Origin: Aliarcobacter cibarius
GTDB lineage: Bacteria; Campylobacterota; Campylobacteria; Campylobacterales; Arcobacteraceae
Direction of reading: 5' to 3'
Assembly: GCF_013372265.1 (NCBI RefSeq)
Contig: NZ_CP054051.1
Coordinates: forward strand, 1,884,596-1,948,595
DNA length: 64,000 nt
The notes under the pieces were generated by a model, which saw nothing but the letters and a program-made list of their open reading frames with translations, did not search any database and had not been told where the DNA came from. Positions 1-8,121 of this stretch are shown here, piece after piece (position 1 is the stretch's first letter; the number at the start of each line of letters is the position of its first letter). The translations under genes were made by a program, and so were the position numbers.

Positions 1-193
1 TAAAAGTTATAAAAGAACTTAAATCTTTTGCTTGAGGATTTTTTTCAAGTAGCTTAACTTTTGCTTTTTCATTTACACTTATATAAAAAATTTCTTCTTC
101 AAAGCTTGGAATTTCATCATTTTTATAATAATTTTTTATTTCATCATTTATAAAAAATTTTGTACTTGTATTTCCAATATCACATAAAATCAA
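1..193 (-). CDS. coaX: Type III pantothenate kinase, N-terminal part (cut by window edge)
   Basis: This gene runs off the left edge, so only about 64 N-terminal residues are visible. The start is TTG (191-193), followed by ILCDIGNTSTKFF, the N-terminal ATP-binding signature of type III pantothenate kinases (LLCDIGNT in relatives). The family phosphorylates pantothenate in the first committed step of coenzyme A synthesis and is the usual form in Campylobacterota. The gene overlaps the end of the upstream 110-residue gene by 14 bases, so the two are probably co-transcribed and translationally coupled. The identification rests on the N-terminal motif only. Confidence 0.8.
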   Translation of the reverse strand, partial: MILCDIGNTSTKFFINDEIKNYYKNDEIPSFEEEIFYISVNEKAKVKLLEKNPQAKDLSSFITF

Positions 194-512
194 CTCGGAC
201 GCTCCAACCATTTTCTTTTAAAAATTCTTTTGCTTTTGAGCACATTGGGCTTTTTATTAAAAGCTCTTTTACTTTAAAATTATGTCCAACAAAACTTGAT
301 AAATTATTTGATAAATCAATTAAATCTTCTGCACTTTTTCTTATAAATCTACTTTTTGAATCAAAAATAAAAATTGCATAATATTTTAAATCTATTGTTG
401 TTCCAATAAAAATCTCTATTTTTTTTCTACTATTAATATCTTTTGGTAAAATCTCTTTAAAATCTTTAAATAGTATATTTTTTTTTGAAAAGTACTCTGT
501 AATTTCTTTCAT
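180..512 (-). CDS. Small conserved-looking protein of unknown function, upstream of coaX
   Basis: This is a 110-residue soluble protein with no signal peptide or membrane segment. I do not recognise the family. It is rich in Lys, Ile and Phe, with mixed charged stretches at the N-terminus and a single Cys near residue 91. An AAGGA ribosome-binding site lies just before the ATG, and a TATAAT box on the minus strand (532-537) would serve it. Its 3' end overlaps the TTG start of coaX, which suggests a two-gene operon. No function should be assumed from the coenzyme A context alone. Confidence 0.7.
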   Translation of the reverse strand: MKEITEYFSKKNILFKDFKEILPKDINSRKKIEIFIGTTIDLKYYAIFIFDSKSRFIRKSAEDLIDLSNNLSSFVGHNFKVKELLIKSPMCSKAKEFLKENGWSVRVDFM

Positions 513-548
513 TTATATCCTTAAAAGCTTTATTATAACAAACTTTTG

Positions 549-554
549 TATAAT
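549..554 (+). promoter_or_regulatory. -10 box for the threonine/serine exporter genes
   Basis: A perfect TATAAT places transcription initiation near 561. That lies downstream of the TTG at 546 that would open the longest reading frame, and so favours the ATG at 585 as the true start. No convincing -35 is visible, which is normal for Campylobacterota sigma-70 promoters. Confidence 0.6.
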
Positions 555-584
555 TACAAAAATATAACTCTATCAAGAAATGAA

Positions 585-1349
585 ATGAAAAATTTAAGCT
601 ACGAAGAACAATCAATAATCACAAGAGGTATCATAAAAGCGGCTGTGTTAATGAGTGAATATGGTGCTGAAAGTATTTTAATAGAACAAACTGCACAAAG
701 ATTAGGTAAAGCTTTGGGTGCTAATAGTGTAGAACTTTCACTCATTCCTTCAGCAATAGTTTTAACAACTCTGTACAACGATCAATCAGTTACTACAACA
801 AGAAGAGTTCATCACAAACCTATTAATATGAGTATAGTTTGTGAAATTCAGAAAATAGTTTTAAAAATGGAAAAAAATGACCATGATATAAATTATTTAT
901 ACACAATTTTAAAAAACATTGAACCAAACTACTATAATCGCTGGTTAGTTGTAATAATGGTAGGACTTGCTTGTAGTAGCTTTGCCTATTTACAAGGTGG
1001 TGATTTATTATCATTGGTAACTACATTTGCAGCTTCAAGTATTGCTATGTTTACTAGACAAGAACTCGCAAAGCGAAGATTTGTGATGATTATTACTTTT
1101 GGAATAACCGCATTTGTTGCAACTTTAATTGCTGGAATATCAAAAATGTACGGTTTTAGCTCTACTCCAAATATTGCACTTGCAGCCAGTATTTTATTAT
1201 TAGCACCTGGATTTGCGTTTGTAAACTCTTTTCTAGATTCTTTTAAAGGTTATATGATGATGGGTTGGGGACGTTGGATGGAAGGAAGTATTCTTACACT
1301 TGCAACGTCAGTTGGAGTTATTTTTGCTATTGCACTTTTAAAAATTTGA
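585..1349 (+). CDS. Threonine/serine exporter family, ThrE N-terminal (DUF1212) half
   Basis: This is an inner-membrane protein of 254 residues. A cytosolic N-terminal region of about 120 residues carries the family signature MSEYGAESILIEQTAQRLG, followed by about five hydrophobic segments from residue ~120 to the C-terminus. The family exports threonine and serine. In many bacteria the transporter is split into a long and a short subunit, and the short subunit follows here after 7 bases. The ATG at 585 is chosen because a TATAAT box overlaps the region just after the alternative TTG at 546. The ribosome-binding site before 585 (AAGAAA) is weak. Substrate specificity is inferred from the family. 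Confidence 0.82.
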   Translation: MKNLSYEEQSIITRGIIKAAVLMSEYGAESILIEQTAQRLGKALGANSVELSLIPSAIVLTTLYNDQSVTTTRRVHHKPINMSIVCEIQKIVLKMEKNDHDINYLYTILKNIEPNYYNRWLVVIMVGLACSSFAYLQGGDLLSLVTTFAASSIAMFTRQELAKRRFVMIITFGITAFVATLIAGISKMYGFSSTPNIALAASILLLAPGFAFVNSFLDSFKGYMMMGWGRWMEGSILTLATSVGVIFAIALLKI

Positions 1350-1356
1350 GGTTAAC

Positions 1357-1824
1357 ATGGAATTAATTTTAAAACTTGTTATTGAAGGTATTTTTGCTAG
1401 TTTTGCCTCTTTAGGATTTGGCATGGTTTTTAATGTCCCTAAATATACATTAAAATATTGTGCACTAGGTGGAGCAATAGTTTATGATTTAAGAACTATA
1501 TTTTTAAGTTTAGATTTTGGAATAGAAATATCAACATTTTTTGCATCAGCAATTATAGGAATAATTGCTCTTTATTGGTCAAGAAAATATAAAATTCCAA
1601 GACCTGTATATACAGTTGCTTCGATTATTCCTATTCTTCCAGGAACATATGCATTTAGTGCCATGATATCTTTAATAGATATAAATAGATACGGAATAAA
1701 TCCTGAATTAATTGAAATATTTATTCACAATGGTTTAAAATCTGTTTCCATTTTATTTGCTATTACTTTTGGGCTTGTTCTTCCATCTTTATACTTTTTA
1801 AGATTGAACAGACCAGTTATTTAA
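1357..1824 (+). CDS. Threonine/serine exporter family, ThrE C-terminal (DUF3815) half
   Basis: This is a 155-residue membrane protein with four to five hydrophobic segments. It contains the family hallmark IPILPGTYAF near residues 90-100, preceded by the charged cytosolic loop WSRKYKIPRPVY. It corresponds to the short C-terminal module of ThrE-type exporters and directly follows the long module, so the two likely form one transporter. An AGG-type ribosome-binding site (TGAGGTTAAC) precedes the ATG. The stop codon overlaps that of the convergent UbiD-family gene within a shared hairpin. Confidence 0.82.
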   Translation: MELILKLVIEGIFASFASLGFGMVFNVPKYTLKYCALGGAIVYDLRTIFLSLDFGIEISTFFASAIIGIIALYWSRKYKIPRPVYTVASIIPILPGTYAFSAMISLIDINRYGINPELIEIFIHNGLKSVSILFAITFGLVLPSLYFLRLNRPVI

Positions 1825-1834
1825 TATAACTGGT
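1812..1834. terminator. Bidirectional hairpin between convergent genes
   Basis: ACCAGTTAT (1812-1820) pairs perfectly with ATAACTGGT (1826-1834) around a 5-base loop. The hairpin spans both convergent stop codons. On the plus strand it is followed by GTGTTTTTA, so it is a plausible intrinsic terminator for the exporter genes and may also act on the opposite transcript. Confidence 0.6.
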
Positions 1835-3635
1835 GTGTTTTTATAAATTCATCATCAATATCTATAATTTTTCTACTTCTTAAAGAATCAATAACCTCTT
1901 TTGTGCAATTTACATCACCAGGCCATCTTCTACTAAAGTTATCAAAACTATTTTTATTTGTACCATCAAGACAAAGTGTATTACCTTCTATAAATAAATC
2001 CCTATTTGAATCAATATTATTTGTAACTCTCCAAATTAACATATATGGATTTTCTAAATCATTTGCTTTTTCATCAACAATTACTAAAATTTTAATATGA
2101 GGAAATAGAGGTTTTAAATCTTCAAAGATATATTTTTGAGATCTTTTTTTATCTACACTAATAACACAAATCGGATTTTTTGTATCTTTATAATATTGTT
2201 TAAGACTTCTTATTTCATTCGTAATATTTTGCATTTTATTTAAAAGTTCTGTATCTTCAAGTAAAGTAATACCTAATTCTTGAATTTCATCTCCAGTACA
2301 GTCAAGTCCAAGTTTTCCACCAACAGCAAATTTAGGACTAGAGTGATCTAAATGATCAACTACTCCTTTTGTTACTAAAATATCTTCAATATTTATTCTA
2401 TTTAATATATATCTTATTATCTCATCATGAGAAGTTAGCTTAGGAGCATCATTATTTACAAAAATAGCATGTTTTACAAAACTCATTTGCCCTACTCCCC
2501 AAAATGCATGCATCATTTGATTTGCATGTCCTGGATAAAAACTATTTATTTTTGCCAAGATAAGATTATGATAAACACCATTTTCCGGCATATAATAATC
2601 TATCAAATCAGGTGCAGTTGTTTTTAAAAGTGGTAAAAATATTCTCTCTGTTGCATACCCCATATATTTATCTTCTAAAGGTGGTTTCCCAACAACTGTT
2701 GCTAGAAATACAGGATCTTTTTTAGATGTAATTGCACTAACTTCCATAAAAGGAAACTCTTCTTCTAAAGTATAATAACCTGTATGATCTCCAAAAGGTC
2801 CTTCGATTTTTAACTTACTAGTATCAACGAAACCTTCTATAATGTAATCATTATCTTCTGGAACCCAAATATCATTTGTAATAGATTTAACAAGACGTGC
2901 TGGAGAATTTTTTACAAATCCATATAACATAAGTTCAAAAACACCAATTGGAAGAGGTGCTTGTCCACACCAAATATACATAGGATCTCCACCAATACCT
3001 ATACTTACTGGCATTTTTTTGCCAGCTTTTTTATATTCATGGAAAAAATGATTACTATCTTTGTGTATTTGCCAATGCATTCCTAGAGTATTATCAGGAA
3101 AAACTTGGAGTCTATACATACCAAGATTTTTTAACTCCCCATTTAAACTTTGTGTATAAACTTGTCCCATAGTAATAAATGGTCCACCATCTTCTTCCCA
3201 AGTTGTAATAACTGGTAAATCACTAAGCTTTGCATCATTTCCTAATTTTATAACTTCTTGGCACTCACCTTTTCCTTTTAATTTTTTAGGAATTGTATTT
3301 TTTAATGAAAACAACTTACCAAAAGTTGATAACTTCTCACTAAAAGTAACTGGTGGTTTTAATTTTAATAAAGATTCTATCTCTGCTGCTATTTTATTAC
3401 CATCTCCGATAAATAATTTTACAGCTTCCTCATTACAAAAAACATTCATTAAAACTGGTTCTTTAAATTTCTTATTATTTTTTTTATCTACTACATTTGT
3501 AAAAAGAACTGCTTTTGAATCTGGTCTTTTTACCTCAACATAAGCCACATGAGGAACTTCAAGATTTATGTCAAGTTCATCATCAATAATTTTTAAAAGA
3601 TTGTGTTTTTTTAATAGTTCTATTGCTTTTTTCAT
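1821..3635 (-). CDS. mqnL: UbiD-family menaquinone biosynthesis decarboxylase (futalosine route)
   Basis: This 604-residue cytosolic protein is a full-length member of the UbiD family, which uses prenylated FMN for reversible decarboxylation. Family hallmarks are visible: ITTWEEDGGPFITMGQV near residue 145, PVSIGIGGDP near 215, GPFGDHTGYY near 285 and KHAIFVNND near 395. Its length of about 600 residues matches the SCO4490-type menaquinone decarboxylase rather than the ~490-residue UbiD. Campylobacterota make menaquinone by the futalosine pathway, which fits the menaquinone-dependent nuo and frd operons nearby. The gene is monocistronic by context. The symbol is inferred from pathway logic, so substrate identity is less certain than family. 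Confidence 0.78.
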   Translation of the reverse strand: MKKAIELLKKHNLLKIIDDELDINLEVPHVAYVEVKRPDSKAVLFTNVVDKKNNKKFKEPVLMNVFCNEEAVKLFIGDGNKIAAEIESLLKLKPPVTFSEKLSTFGKLFSLKNTIPKKLKGKGECQEVIKLGNDAKLSDLPVITTWEEDGGPFITMGQVYTQSLNGELKNLGMYRLQVFPDNTLGMHWQIHKDSNHFFHEYKKAGKKMPVSIGIGGDPMYIWCGQAPLPIGVFELMLYGFVKNSPARLVKSITNDIWVPEDNDYIIEGFVDTSKLKIEGPFGDHTGYYTLEEEFPFMEVSAITSKKDPVFLATVVGKPPLEDKYMGYATERIFLPLLKTTAPDLIDYYMPENGVYHNLILAKINSFYPGHANQMMHAFWGVGQMSFVKHAIFVNNDAPKLTSHDEIIRYILNRINIEDILVTKGVVDHLDHSSPKFAVGGKLGLDCTGDEIQELGITLLEDTELLNKMQNITNEIRSLKQYYKDTKNPICVISVDKKRSQKYIFEDLKPLFPHIKILVIVDEKANDLENPYMLIWRVTNNIDSNRDLFIEGNTLCLDGTNKNSFDNFSRRWPGDVNCTKEVIDSLRSRKIIDIDDEFIKTHQLY

Positions 3636-3665
3636 AATATTCCTAAAATATATTTTATTGATAGG

Positions 3666-3673
3666 ATTTTATA
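3666..3673 (-). promoter_or_regulatory. -10 box for the UbiD-family gene
   Basis: On the minus strand the sequence reads GATATAAAATCC, a good -10 element about 30 bases before the ATG. A TTTAGGA ribosome-binding site follows it. Confidence 0.5.
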
Positions 3674-3827
3674 TCATTTTATGCTTTAAGATAAACTAAG
3701 TAAAAATAAAATAATTTTTATAAATTAATTTTTAAGCTTATATAAAAATAAGTATTACTTTTTTTCTCATTATATTTTACAAATATGCATTAATTGACCT
3801 ATAAACTTTGCTTAAAATTTAAAATAA

Positions 3828-3835
3828 GATACAAT
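3828..3835 (+). promoter_or_regulatory. -10 box of the nuo operon
   Basis: GATACAAT sits 37 bases before nuoA, with a T- and A-rich upstream stretch and no clear -35. The GAGGAAA ribosome-binding site precedes the nuoA ATG. The 236-base gap upstream otherwise shows only AT-rich sequence. Confidence 0.5.
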
Positions 3836-3871
3836 CTCCTTTAGTTTAAAATTTACTCATGAGGAAAAAAG

Positions 3872-4234
3872 ATGTCAACTGAGTTAATCCTAGCTTCTAC
3901 TATTTTCATCGCAATTGGTGTAGTTTTATCTCTGTTCTTTGTCTCAACTAAGCATATTGGGCCAAATAACAAAGACTCTATTATTAAAAATTCTGTCTAC
4001 GAAAGTGGGGTTACAAACCCAATTGGTACTACAAAAATAAGATTTTCTATTAAATTTTATTTAGTTGCTATATCATTCTTACTGTTTGACGTTGAGTTAG
4101 TATATATGTTTCCTTGGGCTATAAATGTTGTAGAACTAGGATATATGGGACTAGTAAAAATGTTCATCTTTATGGGATTATTATTTGCTGGATTAATCTA
4201 TATCTATAAGAAAAAGGCTTTATTATGGGATTAG
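3872..4234 (+). CDS. nuoA: NADH-quinone oxidoreductase subunit A
   Basis: This 120-residue membrane subunit of complex I has three transmembrane segments (about residues 5-28, 62-82 and 88-112). The conserved loop [10 protein letters not shown] at 45-54 contains the family's YE-G core but lacks the Cys often present in mitochondrial homologues. It sits at the junction of the peripheral and membrane arms. It is the first gene of the 14.5-kb nuo operon and overlaps nuoB by 10 bases, consistent with translational coupling. A GAGGAAA ribosome-binding site supports the start. Confidence 0.95.
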   Translation: MSTELILASTIFIAIGVVLSLFFVSTKHIGPNNKDSIIKNSVYESGVTNPIGTTKIRFSIKFYLVAISFLLFDVELVYMFPWAINVVELGYMGLVKMFIFMGLLFAGLIYIYKKKALLWD

Positions 4235-4740
4235 GAATTGAATCAAGTTTAGGTGACAGCATACTAACAACAAAGCTTGATGCTGCTGTAAATTGGGGAA
4301 GATCTTATTCTCTTTGGCCAATGGCATTCGGAACTGCGTGTTGTGGTATTGAATTTATGGCAGTTGCTGCATCAAGATATGATGTTTCAAGATTTGGAGC
4401 TGAAGTTGTAAGATTTTCTCCAAGACAGGCAGATTTACTTATAGTTGCAGGAACAATTTCATACAAACAAGCTCCTATTTTAAAAAAAATATATGAACAA
4501 ATGTGTGAACCAAAATGGGTTATTTCTATGGGTGCATGTGCTTGTAGTGGTGGTTTTTATGACAACTATGCAACAGTTCAAGGAATCGATGAAATAATTC
4601 CTGTAGATGAATATGTAGCTGGTTGTCCTCCAAGACCAGAAGCTGTTCTTGATGCTATTATGAGAATTCAAGAAAAAGCAAAAAATGAATCAATTATAAA
4701 AGATAGAGTAAAAGAGTATAAAGGATTTTTAGATGCTTAA
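4225..4740 (+). CDS. nuoB: NADH-quinone oxidoreductase subunit B (N2 cluster)
   Basis: This 171-residue peripheral-arm subunit binds the terminal [4Fe-4S] cluster N2, which donates electrons to quinone. The tandem cysteines of [10 protein letters not shown], the Cys of [10 protein letters not shown] and the Cys of AGCPPRPE are all present, giving the four expected ligands. Length and motif order match canonical NuoB. The gene overlaps nuoA by 10 bases and nuoCD by 8 bases. Confidence 0.97.
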   Translation: MGLGIESSLGDSILTTKLDAAVNWGRSYSLWPMAFGTACCGIEFMAVAASRYDVSRFGAEVVRFSPRQADLLIVAGTISYKQAPILKKIYEQMCEPKWVISMGACACSGGFYDNYATVQGIDEIIPVDEYVAGCPPRPEAVLDAIMRIQEKAKNESIIKDRVKEYKGFLDA

Positions 4741-6367
4741 ATGTGATTTATTAATTGATTCAAAAGATTTAAGAGAGACTATTCTTAGATTAAAAAAAGA
4801 TGAGGATTATACAATCCTTTTAGATATTGCTGGAATTGATTACTTAAAATTTCCAGATACTACTCCTTCAAGATTTGCACTTGTTTATGTTTTAAGAAGT
4901 TCTGATTTTAAAAAAGAAATTACTGTAAAAACTTTTGTAAGTGATGAAACTCTAAGCTTAGATTCAATTTATGATATATTTGCTTCAGCTAACTGGGCTG
5001 AAAGAGAAGCTTATGATCAATATGGAATCAAATTTTTAAATCATCCAAACTTAAAAAGAGTTTTAAATCACAAACAATTTATTGGTCATCCTTTAAGAAA
5101 AGATTACACTATTACAAAAGGACAAATTTGTACAGAAACAGATGATTTAATGGATGAAATGGCTCCATTACTTGAATCTAAAGGTTACACAAAAGAAGAG
5201 ATAGAAGACTTAATGCTTTTAAATGTTGGGCCATCTCACCCTGCTTCTCACGGAACAATTAGAAACTTTGTGGCAATGGAAGGAGAAACAATTACTGCTT
5301 GTGTAACAGAAATTGGTTATCTACATAGAGGTTTCGAAAAAGCTTGTGAACACCACACATATTCTCAAGTAATTCCATATACAGATAGATTAAATTACTG
5401 TAGTGCCATACTAAATAACATTGGTTGGGCTAAAGCAATTGAAGAGATGTTAAATATTGAAATAACTCCTAGAGCAAAAATGATTAGAGTTGTTATTGGA
5501 GAACTAAGTAGAATCATTGACCACTTCGTTTGTAACGCAGCTAATATGGTTGACTTAGGTGGACTTACAAGCCTTTGGTACTTATTTGGAGCAAGAGATC
5601 AAGCTTATGATTTATTATCAAAACTAACAGGTGCTAGACTTACAAATACTTACACAAGAATTGGTGGTTTAGAGTTTGATTTATATGATGGATTTGCTGA
5701 AGATTTAGAAGAGGTTCTAAAAACTGCAGAAAAAAGTATAGATGATGTATTATCTTTAATTGCTCATAACAGAATTTATCAAGACAGAACTCAAGATGTT
5801 GGAGTTATAAAACCTGATTTTGCTTTAGCAAATGGTATCTCAGGACCAAATTTAAGAGCAGCTGGAGTTGCTCATGATTTAAGAAAAGATAAGCCATATT
5901 ATGGATATGAAAATTTTGATTTTGATGTAGTAATAGGTAGTCATGGTGATGTTTATGACAGAATGATGTGTAGGTTTGAAGAGTCAATTCAATCTATCAA
6001 AATTATTAGACAGGCTATGAAAAATATGCCAGAAGGTCCTATTAATATATATGCACCAAATGTTGTACTACCTTTGAAAAAAGATGTTTATGGAAATATT
6101 GAAGGTTTAATGAACCAATTTAAACTTACTTTTGAAGGTATTATTGTGCCAAAAGGTGAATATTATAGTTCAACTGAAGCTGCAAATGGGGAATTAGGAT
6201 TCTTTACTGTAAGTGATGGAAGTGGAAGACCATACAGAGTAAAATGTAGACCACCATGTTTTTATTCACTTGCAGCATATTCAAAAATAGTTGAAGGAAC
6301 AATGCTTGCAGATGCTGTTATCACAATGGCTAGTTTGAATTTTATTGCTGGGGAGTTTGATAGATAA
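4733..6367 (+). CDS. nuoCD: NADH-quinone oxidoreductase fused subunits C and D
   Basis: One 544-residue protein contains a NuoC (30-kDa) domain at about residues 1-130, with [14 protein letters not shown] and HPLRKDY, a short linker, and a NuoD (49-kDa) domain from about 160 to the end, starting [14 protein letters not shown]. NuoD carries HRGFEK, the quinone-cavity loop, and the C-terminal [11 protein letters not shown] that typifies the family. The fusion removes any doubt about stoichiometry of the two subunits at the quinone site. A fused CD form is known from Enterobacteria. Here the sequence reads through without frameshift, so it is a real fusion and not an annotation merge. It ends overlapping the nuoE ATG. 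Confidence 0.95.
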   Translation: MLKCDLLIDSKDLRETILRLKKDEDYTILLDIAGIDYLKFPDTTPSRFALVYVLRSSDFKKEITVKTFVSDETLSLDSIYDIFASANWAEREAYDQYGIKFLNHPNLKRVLNHKQFIGHPLRKDYTITKGQICTETDDLMDEMAPLLESKGYTKEEIEDLMLLNVGPSHPASHGTIRNFVAMEGETITACVTEIGYLHRGFEKACEHHTYSQVIPYTDRLNYCSAILNNIGWAKAIEEMLNIEITPRAKMIRVVIGELSRIIDHFVCNAANMVDLGGLTSLWYLFGARDQAYDLLSKLTGARLTNTYTRIGGLEFDLYDGFAEDLEEVLKTAEKSIDDVLSLIAHNRIYQDRTQDVGVIKPDFALANGISGPNLRAAGVAHDLRKDKPYYGYENFDFDVVIGSHGDVYDRMMCRFEESIQSIKIIRQAMKNMPEGPINIYAPNVVLPLKKDVYGNIEGLMNQFKLTFEGIIVPKGEYYSSTEAANGELGFFTVSDGSGRPYRVKCRPPCFYSLAAYSKIVEGTMLADAVITMASLNFIAGEFDR

Positions 6368-6852
6368 TGAGTAGTTTTAGTTACACACCAGAAAATGAAG
6401 CAAAATTCCAAGAATACGCTTCAAGATATCCAAAAATTGACTCTTGTATGTTACCAGCTCTTTGGTTAGTACAAGAACAAGAAGGTTGGGTTAGTCCAGA
6501 AGCTATGGTTTACGTAGCACAAAAAGTTCAAAAAAGTCCTATGCAAGTTTATGAAGTAGCAACTTTTTATACAATGTTCAATTTAAAACCAAAAGGTAAA
6601 TATCATATTGAACTATGTAAAACAGTATCTTGCATGCTTATGGGAGCAAAAGAGCTTAAAAAGTATATAAAAGACACTTTAGGATTAGAGCCTGGGGAAA
6701 CAAGTGCTGATGGTCTTTTTACATTTAGTGAAGTTGAATGTCAAGGTGCATGTGGAGATGCTCCAATGATTGCATTAAATAATGTTTATCATGGAAAATT
6801 AACAAAAGAAAAACTGGAAAAAATAATTTGGGAGTGTAAAAATGGTAACTAA
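6367..6852 (+). CDS. nuoE: NADH-quinone oxidoreductase subunit E ([2Fe-2S] N1a)
   Basis: This 161-residue thioredoxin-fold subunit belongs to the NADH dehydrogenase module. The [2Fe-2S] ligands appear as Cys84-x4-Cys89 and Cys125-x3-Cys129, the standard NuoE spacing. The helical N-terminal region contains ALWLVQEQEGWVSPEAM, common to the family. Its presence, together with nuoF, indicates a true NADH-oxidising complex. As I recall, Campylobacter and Helicobacter lack recognisable NuoE and NuoF, so this separates the organism from them. The gene overlaps nuoCD by one base and nuoF by 11 bases. Confidence 0.95.
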   Translation: MSSFSYTPENEAKFQEYASRYPKIDSCMLPALWLVQEQEGWVSPEAMVYVAQKVQKSPMQVYEVATFYTMFNLKPKGKYHIELCKTVSCMLMGAKELKKYIKDTLGLEPGETSADGLFTFSEVECQGACGDAPMIALNNVYHGKLTKEKLEKIIWECKNGN

Positions 6853-8092
6853 AATAGTAAGTAAAAATTTTGACATCCCAAATTCTCATAAACTTGAAGT
6901 TGCTCTTAGTAATGGAAGATATTCGTCAATAGATAAACTTTTTACTATGAAACCTGAAGAAGTAACTGCCGAAGTCACAAAGTCAGGACTTAGAGGAAAA
7001 GGTGGTGGAGGAGCTGCTTGTGGACCTAAATGGGAACTTATGCCACCAGTTGATGGACGTCCAAGATATTTAATAGTAAATGGAGATGAAAGTGAACCAG
7101 GAACTTTTAAAGATAGACAAATTTTCCAGTATGACCCACATCTTTTAATTGAAGGAATTATCTGTACTTGCTGGGCTATACAAGCAAATCATGCTTATAT
7201 TTATATAAGAGGTGAATATAAATTTTTCATTGATAGATTAAATGAAGCTATCCAAGAAGCTTACAAAGCAAAAATAATTGGTGATAAAATCATGGATAAA
7301 TATGATTTTAAAGTCGATATTACTGTTCATAGAGGTGGTGGTGCATATATTTGTGGTGAAAAATCAGCGTTAATTGAATCTCTTGAAGGTAAAAGAGGAC
7401 ACCCAAGACTTAAACCACATGGAAAAGAGTGTGAATGGTTTTATGATAATCCAGCAACAGTAAATAATGTTGAGACAATATCTTCAGTACCAAATATTGT
7501 TGAAAATGGTGCCGAAGGTTACACAAAATATGGTACAGAAAAATCTCCAGGAACTATGCTTTTTGCTATTTCAGGACCTGTTAAAAATCCAGGTGTTTAT
7601 GAGATGGAATATGGAAATAAAATGATAGATTTTTTAAATGTTCTTGGTGGAGGAATGCTTGAAGGTAAAAAATTAAAAGCAATAATTCCAGGAGGAACAT
7701 CTTGCCCAATATTAACAGCAGCTGAAGTTGAAAAGGCTGTTTTAGATTATGAATCAATGTGGGATATTGGTTCGACTTTAGGTACAGGAGGGATGATAGT
7801 AATAGATCAAGATACGTCAATGGTAGATGTAGCTAAAAATATTATAGAGTTTTATCACCACGAATCATGTGGGCAATGCACACCTTGTAGGGAAGGTTGT
7901 GGATGGATTGATAAAATTTTAGAAAAAGTTTTAAATAAAGAAGCACAAAAGAAAGATTTACAAACTATTCTTGATGTGTGTGATACTATGAATGGAAAAA
8001 CTGTATGTGTTTTTGCACCAGCTGTAAAAGATATTATTGCTAGTATAGTGCAAAAATTTCCCGAAGAGTTCGAAACATATTTACAAAAATAA
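6842..8092 (+). CDS. nuoF: NADH-quinone oxidoreductase subunit F (NADH/FMN site)
   Basis: This 416-residue flavoprotein subunit oxidises NADH via FMN and cluster N3. Visible elements are a Gly-rich nucleotide loop at residues 51-64, YLIVNGDESEPGTFKDR, the FMN-contacting IRGEY, GGGAYICGEKSALIESLEG, and the N3 ligands in SCGQCTPCREG (about 341-351) with a fourth Cys near 387. The Gly-rich loop reads RGKGGGGAACGPKW, whereas most NuoF proteins have RGRGGAGFPTGLKW. The Phe and Thr of that loop are therefore replaced and a Cys is added. All cluster ligands are intact, so the protein should be functional. The gene is followed after 29 bases by gltA and not by nuoG. Confidence 0.94.
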   Translation: MVTKIVSKNFDIPNSHKLEVALSNGRYSSIDKLFTMKPEEVTAEVTKSGLRGKGGGGAACGPKWELMPPVDGRPRYLIVNGDESEPGTFKDRQIFQYDPHLLIEGIICTCWAIQANHAYIYIRGEYKFFIDRLNEAIQEAYKAKIIGDKIMDKYDFKVDITVHRGGGAYICGEKSALIESLEGKRGHPRLKPHGKECEWFYDNPATVNNVETISSVPNIVENGAEGYTKYGTEKSPGTMLFAISGPVKNPGVYEMEYGNKMIDFLNVLGGGMLEGKKLKAIIPGGTSCPILTAAEVEKAVLDYESMWDIGSTLGTGGMIVIDQDTSMVDVAKNIIEFYHHESCGQCTPCREGCGWIDKILEKVLNKEAQKKDLQTILDVCDTMNGKTVCVFAPAVKDIIASIVQKFPEEFETYLQK

Positions 8093-8121
8093 ATTTAAAT
8101 TAATAACAAAGGATATAAAAA

